Assembly: GCF_015706575.1 (NCBI RefSeq)
Contig: NW_024037052.1
Span: forward strand, 1,984,001 to 2,048,000
Direction: 5' to 3'
Length of the DNA stretch: 64,000 nucleotides
Origin: Patiria miniata
Lineage: Eukaryota > Echinodermata > Asteroidea > Valvatida > Asterinidae
Position 1 is the stretch's first letter. The number at the start of each line of letters is the position of its first letter. Below, piece after piece: positions 13,101 to 28,100 of the stretch. The notes under the pieces are model-generated. The model did no database searches, was not told where the DNA came from, and worked only from the letters and a program-made list of their open reading frames with translations. The position numbers were made by a program, and so were the translations under genes.

Positions 13101-16100
13101 ACATCAATTCAAAGACTTTTCCTTCCAAAGGCCATAACGCCATTTTTCCTCACTTTTTGGGAAGAATTTTGCTTGAGAGCCAGCTTTTCTACTGGCAGTT
13201 AATCTCTGGAGTCTTAAAACTCGAGACATTTGGCACCAGTATTCCAAATGGCTATATTGCATTTTGGAAAGTAAGTCTTTGACTTCAACACCTACACATA
13301 CAAAACACAGGGGCCCCACGATACAATAAAACACTAAGAAAAAAAAAACACATGAAATTAAACATGGAACGAACTCAACTCGGAAACCGCCAACAGCACC
13401 CTCAGTAGAGAACATCCCGTCCCGGCCGTCGTCAGTACCTGCAACAAGAGAAAGGGAAGAAAAAAAACTGCAAAGAGAAAAAGAAAACGGTGTTTGTGAG
13501 TCTACATCCATTCTCAACTTAATTTCAACATCAATTCAAAGACTTTTCCTTCCAAAGGCCATAACGCCATTTTTCCTCACTTTTTGGGAAGAATTTTGCT
13601 TGAGAGCCAGCTTTTCTACTGGCAGTTAATCTCTGGAGTCTTAAAACTCGAGACATTTGGCACCAGTATTCCAAATGGCTATATTGCATTTTGGAAAGTA
13701 AGTCTTTGACTTCAACACCTACACATACAAAACACAGGGGCCCCACGATACAATAAAACACTAAGAAAAAAAACACATGAAATTAAACATGGAACGAACT
13801 CAACTCGGAAACCGCCAACAGCACCCTCAGTAGAGAACATCCCGTCCCGGCCGTCGTCAGTACCTGCAACAAGAGAAAGGGAAGAAAAAAAACTGCAAAG
13901 AGAAAAAGAAAACGGTGTTTGTGAGTCTACATCCATTCTCAACTTAATTTCAACATCAATTCAAAGACTTTTCCTTCCAAAGGCCATAACGCCATTTTTC
14001 CTCACTTTTTGGGAAGAATTTTGCTTGAGAGCCAGCTTTTCTACTGGCAGTTAATCTCTGGAGTCTTAAAACTCGAGACATTTGGCACCAGTATTCCAAA
14101 TGGCTATATTGCATTTTGGAAAGTAAGTCTTTGACTTCAACACCTACACATACAAAACACAGGGGCCCCACGATACAATAAAACACTAAGAAAAAAAAAA
14201 CACATGAAATTAAACATGGAACGAACTCAACTCGGAAACCGCCAACAGCACCCTCAGTAGAGAACATCCCGTCCCGGCCGTCGTCAGTACCTGCAACAAG
14301 AGAAAGGGAAGAAAAAAAACTGCAAAGAGAAAAAGAAAACGGTGTTTGTGAGTCTACATCCATTCTCAACTTAATTTCAACATCAATTCAAAGACTTTTC
14401 CTTCCAAAGGCCATAACGCCATTTTTCCTCACTTTTTGGGAAGAATTTTGCTTGAGAGCCAGCTTTTCTACTGGCAGTTAATCTCTGGAGTCTTAAAACT
14501 CGAGACATTTGGCACCAGTATTCCAAATGGCTATATTGCATTTTGGAAAGTAAGTCTTTGACTTCAACACCTACACATACAAAACACAGGGGCCCCACGA
14601 TACAATAAAACACTAAGAAAAAAAAAACACATGAAATTAAACATGGAACGAACTCAACTCGGAAACCGCCAACAGCACCCTCAGTAGAGAACATCCCGTC
14701 CCGGCCGTCGTCAGTACCTGCAACAAGAGAAAGGGAAGAAAAAAAACTGCAAAGAGAAAAAGAAAACGGTGTTTGTGAGTCTACATCCATTCTCAACTTA
14801 ATTTCAACATCAATTCAAAGACTTTTCCTTCCAAAGGCCATAACGCCATTTTTCCTCACTTTTTGGGAAGAATTTTGCTTGAGAGCCAGCTTTTCTACTG
14901 GCAGTTAATCTCTGGAGTCTTAAAACTCGAGACATTTGGCACCAGTATTCCAAATGGCTATATTGCATTTTGGAAAGTAAGTCTTTGACTTCAACACCTA
15001 CACATACAAAACACAGGGGCCCCACGATACAATAAAACACTAAGAAAAAAAAACACATGAAATTAAACATGGAACGAACTCAACTCGGAAACCGCCAACA
15101 GCACCCTCAGTAGAGAACATCCCGTCCCGGCCGTCGTCAGTACCTGCAACAAGAGAAAGGGAAGAAAAAAACTGCAAAGAGAAAAAGAAAACGGTGTTTG
15201 TGAGTCTACATCCATTCTCAACTTAATTTCAACATCAATTCAAAGACTTTTCCTTCCAAAGGCCATAACGCCATTTTTCCTCACTTTTTGGGAAGAATTT
15301 TGCTTGAGAGCCAGCTTTTCTACTGGCAGTTAATCTCTGGAGTCTTAAAACTCGAGACATTTGGCACCAGTATTCCAAATGGCTATATTGCATTTTGGAA
15401 AGTAAGTCTTTGACTTCAACACCTACACATACAAAACACAGGGGCCCCACGATACAATAAAACACTAAGAAAAAAAAAACACATGAAATTAAACATGGAA
15501 CGAACTCAACTCGGAAACCGCCAACAGCACCCTCAGTAGAGAACATCCCGTCCCGGCCGTCGTCAGTACCTGCAACAAGAGAAAGGGAAGAAAAAAAACT
15601 GCAAAGAGAAAAGAAAACGGTGTTTGTGAGTCTACATCCATTCTCAACTTAATTTCAACATCAATTCAAAGACTTTTCCTTCCAAAGGCCATAACGCCAT
15701 TTTTCCTCACTTTTTGGAAGAATTTTGCTTGAGAGCCAGCTTTTCTACTGGCAGTTAATCTCTGGAGTCTTAAAACTCGAGACATTTGGCACCAGTATTC
15801 CAAATGGCTATATTGCATTTTGGAAAGTAAGTCTTTGACTTCAACACCTACACATACAAAACACAGGGGCCCCACGATACAATAAAACACTAAGAAAAAA
15901 AAAACACATGAAATTAAACATGGAACGAACTCAACTCGGAAACCGCCAACAGCACCCTCAGTAGAGAACATCCCGTCCCGGCCGTCGTCAGTACCTGCAA
16001 CAAGAGAAAGGGAAGAAAAAAAACTGCAAAGAGAAAAAGAAAACGGTGTTTGTGAGTCTACATCCATTCTCAACTTAATTTCAACATCAATTCAAAGACT

Positions 16101-19100
16101 TTTCCTTCCAAAGGCCATAACGCCATTTTTCCTCACTTTTTGGGAAGAATTTTGCTTGAGAGCCAGCTTTTCTACTGGCAGTTAATCTCTGGAGTCTTAA
16201 AACTCGAGACATTTGGCACCAGTATTCCAAATGGCTATATTGCATTTTGGAAAGTAAGTCTTTGACTTCAACACCTACACATACAAAACACAGGGGCCCC
16301 ACGATACAATAAAACACTAAGAAAAAAAAAACACATGAAATTAAACATGGAACGAACTCAACTCGGAAACCGCCAACAGCACCCTCAGTAGAGAACATCC
16401 CGTCCCGGCCGTCGTCAGTACCTGCAACAAGAGAAAGGGAAGAAAAAAAACTGCAAAGAGAAAAAGAAAACGGTGTTTGTGAGTCTACATCCATTCTCAA
16501 CTTAATTTCAACATCAATTCAAAGACTTTTCCTTCCAAAGGCCATAACGCCATTTTTCCTCACTTTTTGGGAAGAATTTTGCTTGAGAGCCAGCTTTTCT
16601 ACTGGCAGTTAATCTCTGGAGTCTTAAAACTCGAGACATTTGGCACCAGTATTCCAAATGGCTATATTGCATTTTGGAAAGTAAGTCTTTGACTTCAACA
16701 CCTACACATACAAAACACAGGGGCCCCACGATACAATAAAACACTAAGAAAAAAAACACACATTAAACATGGAACGAACTCAACTCGGAAACCGCCAACA
16801 GCACCCTCAGTAGAGAACATCCCGTCCCGGCCGTCGTCAGTACCTGCAACAAGAGAAAGGGAAGAAAAAAAACTGCAAAGAGAAAAAGAAAACGGTGTTT
16901 GTGAGTCTACATCCATTCTCAACTTAATTTCAACATCAATTCAAAGACTTTTCCTTCCAAAGGCCATAACGCCATTTTTCCTCACTTTTTGGAAGAATTT
17001 TGCTTGAGAGCCAGCTTTTCTACTGGCAGTTAATCTCTGGAGTCTTAAAACTCGAGACATTTGGCACCAGTATTCCAAATGGCTATATTGCATTTTGGAA
17101 AGTAAGTCTTTGACTTCAACACCTACACATACAAAACACAGGGGCCCCACGATACAATAAAACACTAAGAAAAAAAAACACATGAAATTAAACATGGAAC
17201 GAACTCAACTCGGAAACCGCCAACAGCACCCTCAGTAGAGAACATCCCGTCCCGGCCGTCGTCAGTACCTGCAACAAGAGAAAGGGAAGAAAAAAAACTG
17301 CAAAGAGAAAAAGAAAACGGTGTTTGTGAGTCTACATCCATTCTCAACTTAATTTCAACATCAATTCAAAGACTTTTCCTTCCAAAGGCCATAACGCCAT
17401 TTTTCCTCACTTTTTGGGAAGAATTTTGCTTGAGAGCCAGCTTTTCTACTGGCAGTTAATCTCTGGAGTCTTAAAACTCGAGACATTTGGCACCAGTATT
17501 CCAAATGGCTATATTGCATTTTGGAAAGTAAGTCTTTGACTTCAACACCTACACATACAAAACACAGGGGCCCCACGATACAATAAAACACTAAGAAAAA
17601 AAAAACACATGAAATTAAACATGGAACGAACTCAACTCGGAAACCGCCAACAGCACCCTCAGTAGAGAACATCCCGTCCCGGCCGTCGTCAGTACCTGCA
17701 ACAAGAGAAAGGGAAGAAAAAAAACTGCAAAGAGAAAAAGAAAACGGTGTTTGTGAGTCTACATCCATTCTCAACTTAATTTCAACATCAATTCAAAGAC
17801 TTTTCCTTCCAAAGGCCATAACGCCATTTTTCCTCACTTTTTGGGAAGAATTTTGCTTGAGAGCCAGCTTTTCTACTGGCAGTTAATCTCTGGAGTCTTA
17901 AAACTCGAGACATTTGGCACCAGTATTCCAAATGGCTATATTGCATTTTGGAAAGTAAGTCTTTGACTTCAACACCTACACATACAAAACACAGGGGCCC
18001 CACGATACAATAAAACACTAAGAAAAAAAAACCACATGGAACGAACTCAACTCGGAAACCGCCAACAGCACCCTCAGTAGAGAACATCCCGTCCCGGCCG
18101 TCGTCAGTACCTGCAACAAGAGAAAGGGAAGAAAAAAAACTGCAAAGAGAAAAAGAAAACGGTGTTTGTGAGTCTACATCCATTCTCAACTTAATTTCAA
18201 CATCAATTCAAAGACTTTTCCTTCCAAAGGCCATAACGCCATTTTTCCTCACTTTTTGGGAAGAATTTTGCTTGAGAGCCAGCTTTTCTACTGGCAGTTA
18301 ATCTCTGGAGTCTTAAAACTCGAGACATTTGGCACCAGTATTCCAAATGGCTATATTGCATTTTGGAAAGTAAGTCTTTGACTTCAACACCTACACATAC
18401 AAAACACAGGGGCCCCACGATACAATAAAACACTAAGAAAAAAAAACACATGAAATTAAACATGGAACGAACTCAACTCGGAAACCGCCAACAGCACCCT
18501 CAGTAGAGAACATCCCGTCCCGGCCGTCGTCAGTACCTGCAACAAGAGAAAGGGAAGAAAAAAAACTGCAAAGAGAAAAAGAAAACGGTGTTTGTGAGTC
18601 TACATCCATTCTCAACTTAATTTCAACATCAATTCAAAGACTTTTCCTTCCAAAGGCCATAACGCCATTTTTCCTCACTTTTTGGGAAGAATTTTGCTTG
18701 AGAGCCAGCTTTTCTACTGGCAGTTAATCTCTGGAGTCTTAAAACTCGAGACATTTGGCACCAGTATTCCAAATGGCTATATTGCATTTTGGAAAGTAAG
18801 TCTTTGACTTCAACACCTACACATACAAAACACAGGGGCCCCACGATACAATAAAACACTAAGAAAAAAAAAACACATGAAATTAAACATGGAACGAACT
18901 CAACTCGGAAACCGCCAACAGCACCCTCAGTAGAGAACATCCCGTCCCGGCCGTCGTCAGTACCTGCAACAAGAGAAAGGGAAGAAAAAAACTGCAAAGA
19001 GAAAAAGAAAACGGTGTTTGTGAGTCTACATCCATTCTCAACTTAATTTCAACATCAATTCAAAGACTTTTCCTTCCAAAGGCCATAACGCCATTTTTCC

Positions 19101-22100
19101 TCACTTTTTGGGAAGAATTTTGCTTGAGAGCCAGCTTTTCTACTGGCAGTTAATCTCTGGAGTCTTAAAACTCGAGACATTTGGCACCAGTATTCCAAAT
19201 GGCTATATTGCATTTTGGAAAGTAAGTCTTTGACTTCAACACCTACACATACAAAACACAGGGGCCCCACGATACAATAAAACACTAAGAAAAAAAAACA
19301 CATGAAATTAAACATGGAACGAACTCAACTCGGAAACCGCCAACAGCACCCTCAGTAGAGAACATCCCGTCCCGGCCGTCGTCAGTACCTGCAACAAGAG
19401 AAAGGGAAGAAAAAAAACTGCAAAGAGAAAAAGAAAACGGTGTTTGTGAGTCTACATCCATTCTCAACTTAATTTCAACATCAATTCAAAGACTTTTCCT
19501 TCCAAAGGCCATAACGCCATTTTTCCTCACTTTTTGGGAAGAATTTTGCTTGAGAGCCAGCTTTTCTACTGGCAGTTAATCTCTGGAGTCTTAAAACTCG
19601 AGACATTTGGCACCAGTATTCCAAATGGCTATATTGCATTTTGGAAAGTAAGTCTTTGACTTCAACACCTACACATACAAAACACAGGGGCCCCACGATA
19701 CAATAAAACACTAAGAAAAAAAAAACACATGAAATTAAACATGGAACGAACTCAACTCGGAAACCGCCAACAGCACCCTCAGTAGAGAACATCCCGTCCC
19801 GGCCGTCGTCAGTACCTGCAACAAGAGAAAGGGAAGAAAAAAAACTGCAAAGAGAAAAAGAAAACGGTGTTTGTGAGTCTACATCCATTCTCAACTTAAT
19901 TTCAACATCAATTCAAAGACTTTTCCTTCCAAAGGCCATAACGCCATTTTTCCTCACTTTTTGGGAAGAATTTTGCTTGAGAGCCAGCTTTTCTACTGGC
20001 AGTTAATCTCTGGAGTCTTAAAACTCGAGACATTTGGCACCAGTATTCCAAATGGCTATATTGCATTTTGGAAAGTAAGTCTTTGACTTCAACACCTACA
20101 CATACAAAACACAGGGGCCCCACGATACAATAAAACACTAAGAAAAAAAAACACATGAAATTAAACATGGAACGAACTCAACTCGGAAACCGCCAACAGC
20201 ACCCTCAGTAGAGAACATCCCGTCCCGGCCGTCGTCAGTACCTGCAACAAGAGAAAGGGAAGAAAAAAAACTGCAAAGAGAAAAAGAAAACGGTGTTTGT
20301 GAGTCTACATCCATTCTCAACTTAATTTCAACATCAATTCAAAGACTTTTCCTTCCAAAGGCCATAACGCCATTTTTCCTCACTTTTTGGGAAGAATTTT
20401 GCTTGAGAGCCAGCTTTTCTACTGGCAGTTAATCTCTGGAGTCTTAAAACTCGAGACATTTGGCACCAGTATTCCAAATGGCTATATTGCATTTTGGAAA
20501 GTAAGTCTTTGACTTCAACACCTACACATACAAAACACAGGGGCCCCACGATACAATAAAACACTAAGAAAAAAAAACACATGAAATTAAACATGGAACG
20601 AACTCAACTCGGAAACCGCCAACAGCACCCTCAGTAGAGAACATCCCGTCCCGGCCGTCGTCAGTACCTGCAACAAGAGAAAGGGAAGAAAAAAAACTGC
20701 AAAGAGAAAAAGAAAACGGTGTTTGTGAGTCTACATCCATTCTCAACTTAATTTCAACATCAATTCAAAGACTTTTCCTTCCAAAGGCCATAACGCCATT
20801 TTTCCTCACTTTTTGGGAAGAATTTTGCTTGAGAGCCAGCTTTTCTACTGGCAGTTAATCTCTGGAGTCTTAAAACTCGAGACATTTGGCACCAGTATTC
20901 CAAATGGCTATATTGCATTTTGGAAAGTAAGTCTTTGACTTCAACACCTACACATACAAAACACAGGGGCCCCACGATACAATAAAACACTAAGAAAAAA
21001 AAAAAACACATGGAACGAACTCAACTCGGAAACCGCCAACAGCACCCTCAGTAGAGAACATCCCGTCCCGGCCGTCGTCAGTACCTGCAACAAGAGAAAG
21101 GGAAAAAAAAAACTGCAAAGAGAAAAAGAAAACGGTGTTTGTGAGTCTACATCCATTCTCAACTTAATTTCAACATCAATTCAAAGACTTTTCCTTCCAA
21201 AGGCCATAACGCCATTTTTCCTCACTTTTTGGGAAGAATTTTGCTTGAGAGCCAGCTTTTCTACTGGCAGTTAATCTCTGGAGTCTTAAAACTCGAGACA
21301 TTTGGCACCAGTATTCCAAATGGCTATATTGCATTTTGGAAAGTAAGTCTTTGACTTCAACACCTACACATACAAAACACAGGGGCCCCACGATACAATA
21401 AAACACTAAGAAAAAAAAAAACATGAAATTAAACATGGAACGAACTCAACTCGGAAACCGCCAACAGCACCCTCAGTAGAGAACATCCCGTCCCGGCCGT
21501 CGTCAGTACCTGCAACAAGAGAAAGGGAAGAAAAAAAACTGCAAAGAGAAAAAGAAAACGGTGTTTGTGAGTCTACATCCATTCTCAACTTAATTTCAAC
21601 ATCAATTCAAAGACTTTTCCTTCCAAAGGCCATAACGCCATTTTTCCTCACTTTTTGGAAGAATTTTGCTTGAGAGCCAGCTTTTCTACTGGCAGTTAAT
21701 CTCTGGAGTCTTAAAACTCGAGACATTTGGCACCAGTATTCCAAATGGCTATATTGCATTTTGGAAAGTAAGTCTTTGACTTCAACACCTACACATACAA
21801 AACACAGGGGCCCCACGATACAATAAAACACTAAGAAAAAAAAAACACATGAAATTAAACATGGAACGAACTCAACTCGGAAACCGCCAACAGCACCCTC
21901 AGTAGAGAACATCCCGTCCCGGCCGTCGTCAGTACCTGCAACAAGAGAAAGGGAAGAAAAAAAACTGCAAAGAGAAAAAGAAAACGGTGTTTGTGAGTCT
22001 ACATCCATTCTCAACTTAATTTCAACATCAATTCAAAGACTTTTCCTTCCAAAGGCCATAACGCCATTTTTCCTCACTTTTTGGGAAGAATTTTGCTTGA

Positions 22101-25100
22101 GAGCCAGCTTTTCTACTGGCAGTTAATCTCTGGAGTCTTAAAACTCGAGACATTTGGCACCAGTATTCCAAATGGCTATATTGCATTTTGGAAAGTAAGT
22201 CTTTGACTTCAACACCTACACATACAAAACACAGGGGCCCCACGATACAATAAAACACTAAGAAAAAAAAAACACATGAAATTAAACATGGAACGAACTC
22301 AACTCGGAAACCGCCAACAGCACCCTCAGTAGAGAACATCCCGTCCCGGCCGTCGTCAGTACCTGCAACAAGAGAAAGGGAAGAAAAAAAACTGCAAAGA
22401 GAAAAAGAAAACGGTGTTTGTGAGTCTACATCCATTCTCAACTTAATTTCAACATCAATTCAAAGACTTTTCCTTCCAAAGGCCATAACGCCATTTTTCC
22501 TCACTTTTTGGGAAGAATTTTGCTTGAGAGCCAGCTTTTCTACTGGCAGTTAATCTCTGGAGTCTTAAAACTCGAGACATTTGGCACCAGTATTCCAAAT
22601 GGCTATATTGCATTTTGGAAAGTAAGTCTTTGACTTCAACACCTACACATACAAAACACAGGGGCCCCACGATACAATAAAACACTAAGAAAAAAAAACA
22701 CATGAAATTAAACATGGAACGAACTCAACTCGGAAACCGCCAACAGCACCCTCAGTAGAGAACATCCCGTCCCGGCCGTCGTCAGTACCTGCAACAAGAG
22801 AAAGGGAAGAAAAAAAAACTGCAAAGAGAAAAAGAAAACGGTGTTTGTGAGTCTACATCCATTCTCAACTTAATTTCAACATCAATTCAAAGACTTTTCC
22901 TTCCAAAGGCCATAACGCCATTTTTCCTCACTTTTTGGGAAGAATTTTGCTTGAGAGCCAGCTTTTCTACTGGCAGTTAATCTCTGGAGTCTTAAAACTC
23001 GAGACATTTGGCACCAGTATTCCAAATGGCTATATTGCATTTTGGAAAGTAAGTCTTTGACTTCAACACCTACACATACAAAACACAGGGGCCCCACGAT
23101 ACAATAAAACACTAAGAAAAAAAAAACACATGGAACGAACTCAACTCGGAAACCGCCAACAGCACCCTCAGTAGAGAACATCCCGTCCCGGCCGTCGTCA
23201 GTACCTGCAACAAGAGAAAGGGAAGAAAAAAAACTGCAAAGAGAAAAAGAAAACGGTGTTTGTGAGTCTACATCCATTCTCAACTTAATTTCAACATCAA
23301 TTCAAAGACTTTTCCTTCCAAAGGCCATAACGCCATTTTTCCTCACTTTTTGGGAAGAATTTTGCTTGAGAGCCAGCTTTTCTACTGGCAGTTAATCTCT
23401 GGAGTCTTAAAACTCGAGACATTTGGCACCAGTATTCCAAATGGCTATATTGCATTTTGGAAAGTAAGTCTTTGACTTCAACACCTACACATACAAAACA
23501 CAGGGGCCCCACGATACAATAAAACACTAAGAAAAAAAAAACACATGAAATTAAACATGGAACGAACTCAACTCGGAAACCGCCAACAGCACCCTCAGTA
23601 GAGAACATCCCGTCCCGGCCGTCGTCAGTACCTGCAACAAGAGAAAGGGAAGAAAAAAAACTGCAAAGAGAAAAAGAAAACGGTGTTTGTGAGTCTACAT
23701 CCATTCTCAACTTAATTTCAACATCAATTCAAAGACTTTTCCTTCCAAAGGCCATAACGCCATTTTTCCTCACTTTTTGGGAAGAATTTTGCTTGAGAGC
23801 CAGCTTTTCTACTGGCAGTTAATCTCTGGAGTCTTAAAACTCGAGACATTTGGCACCAGTATTCCAAATGGCTATATTGCATTTTGGAAAGTAAGTCTTT
23901 GACTTCAACACCTACACATACAAAACACAGGGGCCCCACGATACAATAAAACACTAAAAAAAAAAAACACATGAAATTAAACATGGAACGAACTCAACTC
24001 GGAAACCGCCAACAGCACCCTCAGTAGAGAACATCCCGTCCCGGCCGTCGTCAGTACCTGCAACAAGAGAAAGGGAAGAAAAAAAAACTGCAAAGAGAAA
24101 AAGAAAACGGTGTTTGTGAGTCTACATCCATTCTCAACTTAATTTCAACATCAATTCAAAGACTTTTCCTTCCAAAGGCCATAACGCCATTTTTCCTCAC
24201 TTTTTGGGAAGAATTTTGCTTGAGAGCCAGCTTTTCTACTGGCAGTTAATCTCTGGAGTCTTAAAACTCGAGACATTTGGCACCAGTATTCCAAATGGCT
24301 ATATTGCATTTTGGAAAGTAAGTCTTTGACTTCAACACCTACACATACAAAACACAGGGGCCCCACGATACAATAAAAACTAAGAAAAAAAAACACAAAA
24401 AAACATGGAACGAACTCAACTCGGAAACCGCCAACAGCACCCTCAGTAGAGAACATCCCGTCCCGGCCGTCGTCAGTACCTGCAACAAGAGAAAGGGAAG
24501 AAAAAAAACTGCAAAGAGAAAAAGAAAACGGTGTTTGTGAGTCTACATCCATTCTCAACTTAATTTCAACATCAATTCAAAGACTTTTCCTTCCAAAGGC
24601 CATAACGCCATTTTTCCTCACTTTTTGGGAAGAATTTTGCTTGAGAGCCAGCTTTTCTACTGGCAGTTAATCTCTGGAGTCTTAAAACTCGAGACATTTG
24701 GCACCAGTATTCCAAATGGCTATATTGCATTTTGGAAAGTAAGTCTTTGACTTCAACACCTACACATACAAAACACAGGGGCCCCACGATACAATAAAAC
24801 ACTAAGAAAAAAAAAACACATGAAATTAAACATGGAACGAACTCAACTCGGAAACCGCCAACAGCACCCTCAGTAGAGAACATCCCGTCCGGCCGTCGTC
24901 AGTACCTGCAACAAGAGAAAGGGAAGAAAAAAAACTGCAAAGAGAAAAAGAAAACGGTGTTTGTGAGTCTACATCCATTCTCAACTTAATTTCAACATCA
25001 ATTCAAAGACTTTTCCTTCCAAAGGCCATAACGCCATTTTTCCTCACTTTTTGGGAAGAATTTTGCTTGAGAGCCAGCTTTTCTACTGGCAGTTAATCTC

Positions 25101-28100
25101 TGGAGTCTTAAAACTCGAGACATTTGGCACCAGTATTCCAAATGGCTATATTGCATTTTGGAAAGTAAGTCTTTGACTTCAACACCTACACATACAAAAC
25201 ACAGGGGCCCCACGATACAATAAAACACTAAGAAAAAAAAAACACATGAAATTAAACATGGAACGAACTCAACTCGGAAACCGCCAACAGCACCCTCAGT
25301 AGAGAACATCCCGTCCCGGCCGTCGTCAGTACCTGCAACAAGAGAAAGGGAAGAAAAAAAACTGCAAAGAGAAAAAGAAAACGGTGTTTGTGAGTCTACA
25401 TCCATTCTCAACTTAATTTCAACATCAATTCAAAGACTTTTCCTTCCAAAGGCCATAACGCCATTTTTCCTCACTTTTTGGGAAGAATTTTGCTTGAGAG
25501 CCAGCTTTTCTACTGGCAGTTAATCTCTGGAGTCTTAAAACTCGAGACATTTGGCACCAGTATTCCAAATGGCTATATTGCATTTTGGAAAGTAAGTCTT
25601 TGACTTCAACACCTACACATACAAAACACAGGGGCCCCACGATACAATAAAACACTAAGAAAAAAAAACACATGAAATTAAACATGGAACGAACTCAACT
25701 CGGAAACCGCCAACAGCACCCTCAGTAGAGAACATCCCGTCCCGGCCGTCGTCAGTACCTGCAACAAGAGAAAGGGAAGAAAAAAAACTGCAAAGAGAAA
25801 AAGAAAACGGTGTTTGTGAGTCTACATCCATTCTCAACTTAATTTCAACATCAATTCAAAGACTTTTCCTTCCAAAGGCCATAACGCCATTTTTCCTCAC
25901 TTTTTGGGAAGAATTTTGCTTGAGAGCCAGCTTTTCTACTGGCAGTTAATCTCTGGAGTCTTAAAACTCGAGACATTTGGCACCAGTATTCCAAATGGCT
26001 ATATTGCATTTTGGAAAGTAAGTCTTTGACTTCAACACCTACACATACAAAACACAGGGGCCCCACGATACAATAAAACACTAAGAAAAAAAAAAACACA
26101 TGGAACGAACTCAACTCGGAAACCGCCAACAGCACCCTCAGTAGAGAACATCCCGTCCCGGCCGTCGTCAGTACCTGCAACAAGAGAAAGGAAAAAAAAA
26201 AACTGCAAAGAGAAAAAGAAAACGGTGTTTGTGAGTCTACATCCATTCTCAACTTAATTTCAACATCAATTCAAAGACTTTTCCTTCCAAAGGCCATAAC
26301 GCCATTTTTCCTCACTTTTTGGGAAGAATTTTGCTTGAGAGCCAGCTTTTCTACTGGCAGTTAATCTCTGGAGTCTTAAAACTCGAGACATTTGGCACCA
26401 GTATTCCAAATGGCTATATTGCATTTTGGAAAGTAAGTCTTTGACTTCAACACCTACACATACAAAACACAGGGGCCCCACGATACAATAAAACACTAAG
26501 AAAAAAAAAACACATGAAATTAAACATGGAACGAACTCAACTCGGAAACCGCCAACAGCACCCTCAGTAGAGAACATCCCGTCCCGGCCGTCGTCAGTAC
26601 CTGCAACAAGAGAAAGGGAAGAAAAAAAACTGCAAAGAGAAAAAGAAAACGGTGTTTGTGAGTCTACATCCATTCTCAACTTAATTTCAACATCAATTCA
26701 AAGACTTTTCCTTCCAAAGGCCATAACGCCATTTTTCCTCACTTTTGGGAAGAATTTTGCTTGAGAGCCAGCTTTTCTACTGGCAGTTAATCTCTGGAGT
26801 CTTAAAACTCGAGACATTTGGCACCAGTATTCCAAATGGCTATATTGCATTTTGGAAAGTAAGTCTTTGACTTCAACACCTACACATACAAAACACAGGG
26901 GCCCCACGATACAATAAAACACTAAGAAAAAAAAACACATGAAATTAAACATGGAACGAACTCAACTCGGAAACCGCCAACAGCACCCTCAGTAGAGAAC
27001 ATCCCGTCCCGGCCGTCGTCAGTACCTGCAACAAGAGAAAGGGAAGAAAAAAAACTGCAAAGAGAAAAAGAAAACGGTGTTTGTGAGTCTACATCCATTC
27101 TCAACTTAATTTCAACATCAATTCAAAGACTTTTCCTTCCAAAGGCCATAACGCCATTTTTCCTCACTTTTTGGGAAGAATTTTGCTTGAGAGCCAGCTT
27201 TTCTACTGGCAGTTAATCTCTGGAGTCTTAAAACTCGAGACATTTGGCACCAGTATTCCAAATGGCTATATTGCATTTTGGAAAGTAAGTCTTTGACTTC
27301 AACACCTACACATACAAAACACAGGGGCCCCACGATACAATAAAACACTAAGAAAAAAAAAAAAAAACATGGAACGAACTCAACTCGGAAACCGCCAACA
27401 GCACCCTCAGTAGAGAACATCCCGTCCCGGCCGTCGTCAGTACCTGCAACAAGAGAAAGGGAAAAAAAAAAACTGCAAAGAGAAAAAGAAAACGGTGTTT
27501 GTGAGTCTACATCCATTCTCAACTTAATTTCAACATCAATTCAAAGACTTTTCCTTCCAAAGGCCATAACGCCATTTTTCCTCACTTTTTGGGAAGAATT
27601 TTGCTTGAGAGCCAGCTTTTCTACTGGCAGTTAATCTCTGGAGTCTTAAAACTCGAGACATTTGGCACCAGTATTCCAAATGGCTATATTGCATTTTGGA
27701 AAGTAAGTCTTTGACTTCAACACCTACACATACAAAACACAGGGGCCCCACGATACAATAAAACACTAAGAAAAAAAAACACATGAAATTAAACATGGAA
27801 CGAACTCAACTCGGAAACCGCCAACAGCACCCTCAGTAGAGAACATCCCGTCCCGGCCGTCGTCAGTACCTGCAACAAGAGAAAGGGAAGAAAAAAACTG
27901 CAAAGAGAAAAAGAAAACGGTGTTTGTGAGTCTACATCCATTCTCAACTTAATTTCAACATCAATTCAAAGACTTTTCCTTCCAAAGGCCATAACGCCAT
28001 TTTTCCTCACTTTTTGGGAAGAATTTTGCTTGAGAGCCAGCTTTTCTACTGGCAGTTAATCTCTGGAGTCTTAAAACTCGAGACATTTGGCACCAGTATT

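Larger units (their letters stand above)
1..17990. repeat. Array 1, homogeneous block of full-length units
   Basis: About 42 consecutive units keep the undeleted acatgaaattaaacatgg segment. Differences are mostly A-tract length (roughly 8 to 13 A) and isolated events: a 3-bp loss near 3,876 (agtattaatggc), a 3-bp gain near 6,355 (ttgcttgttgag), a 2-bp loss near 7,024, loss of one c near 4,902, and an altered acacacattaaac segment near 16,757. There is no unique DNA and no gene between units. Confidence 0.9.
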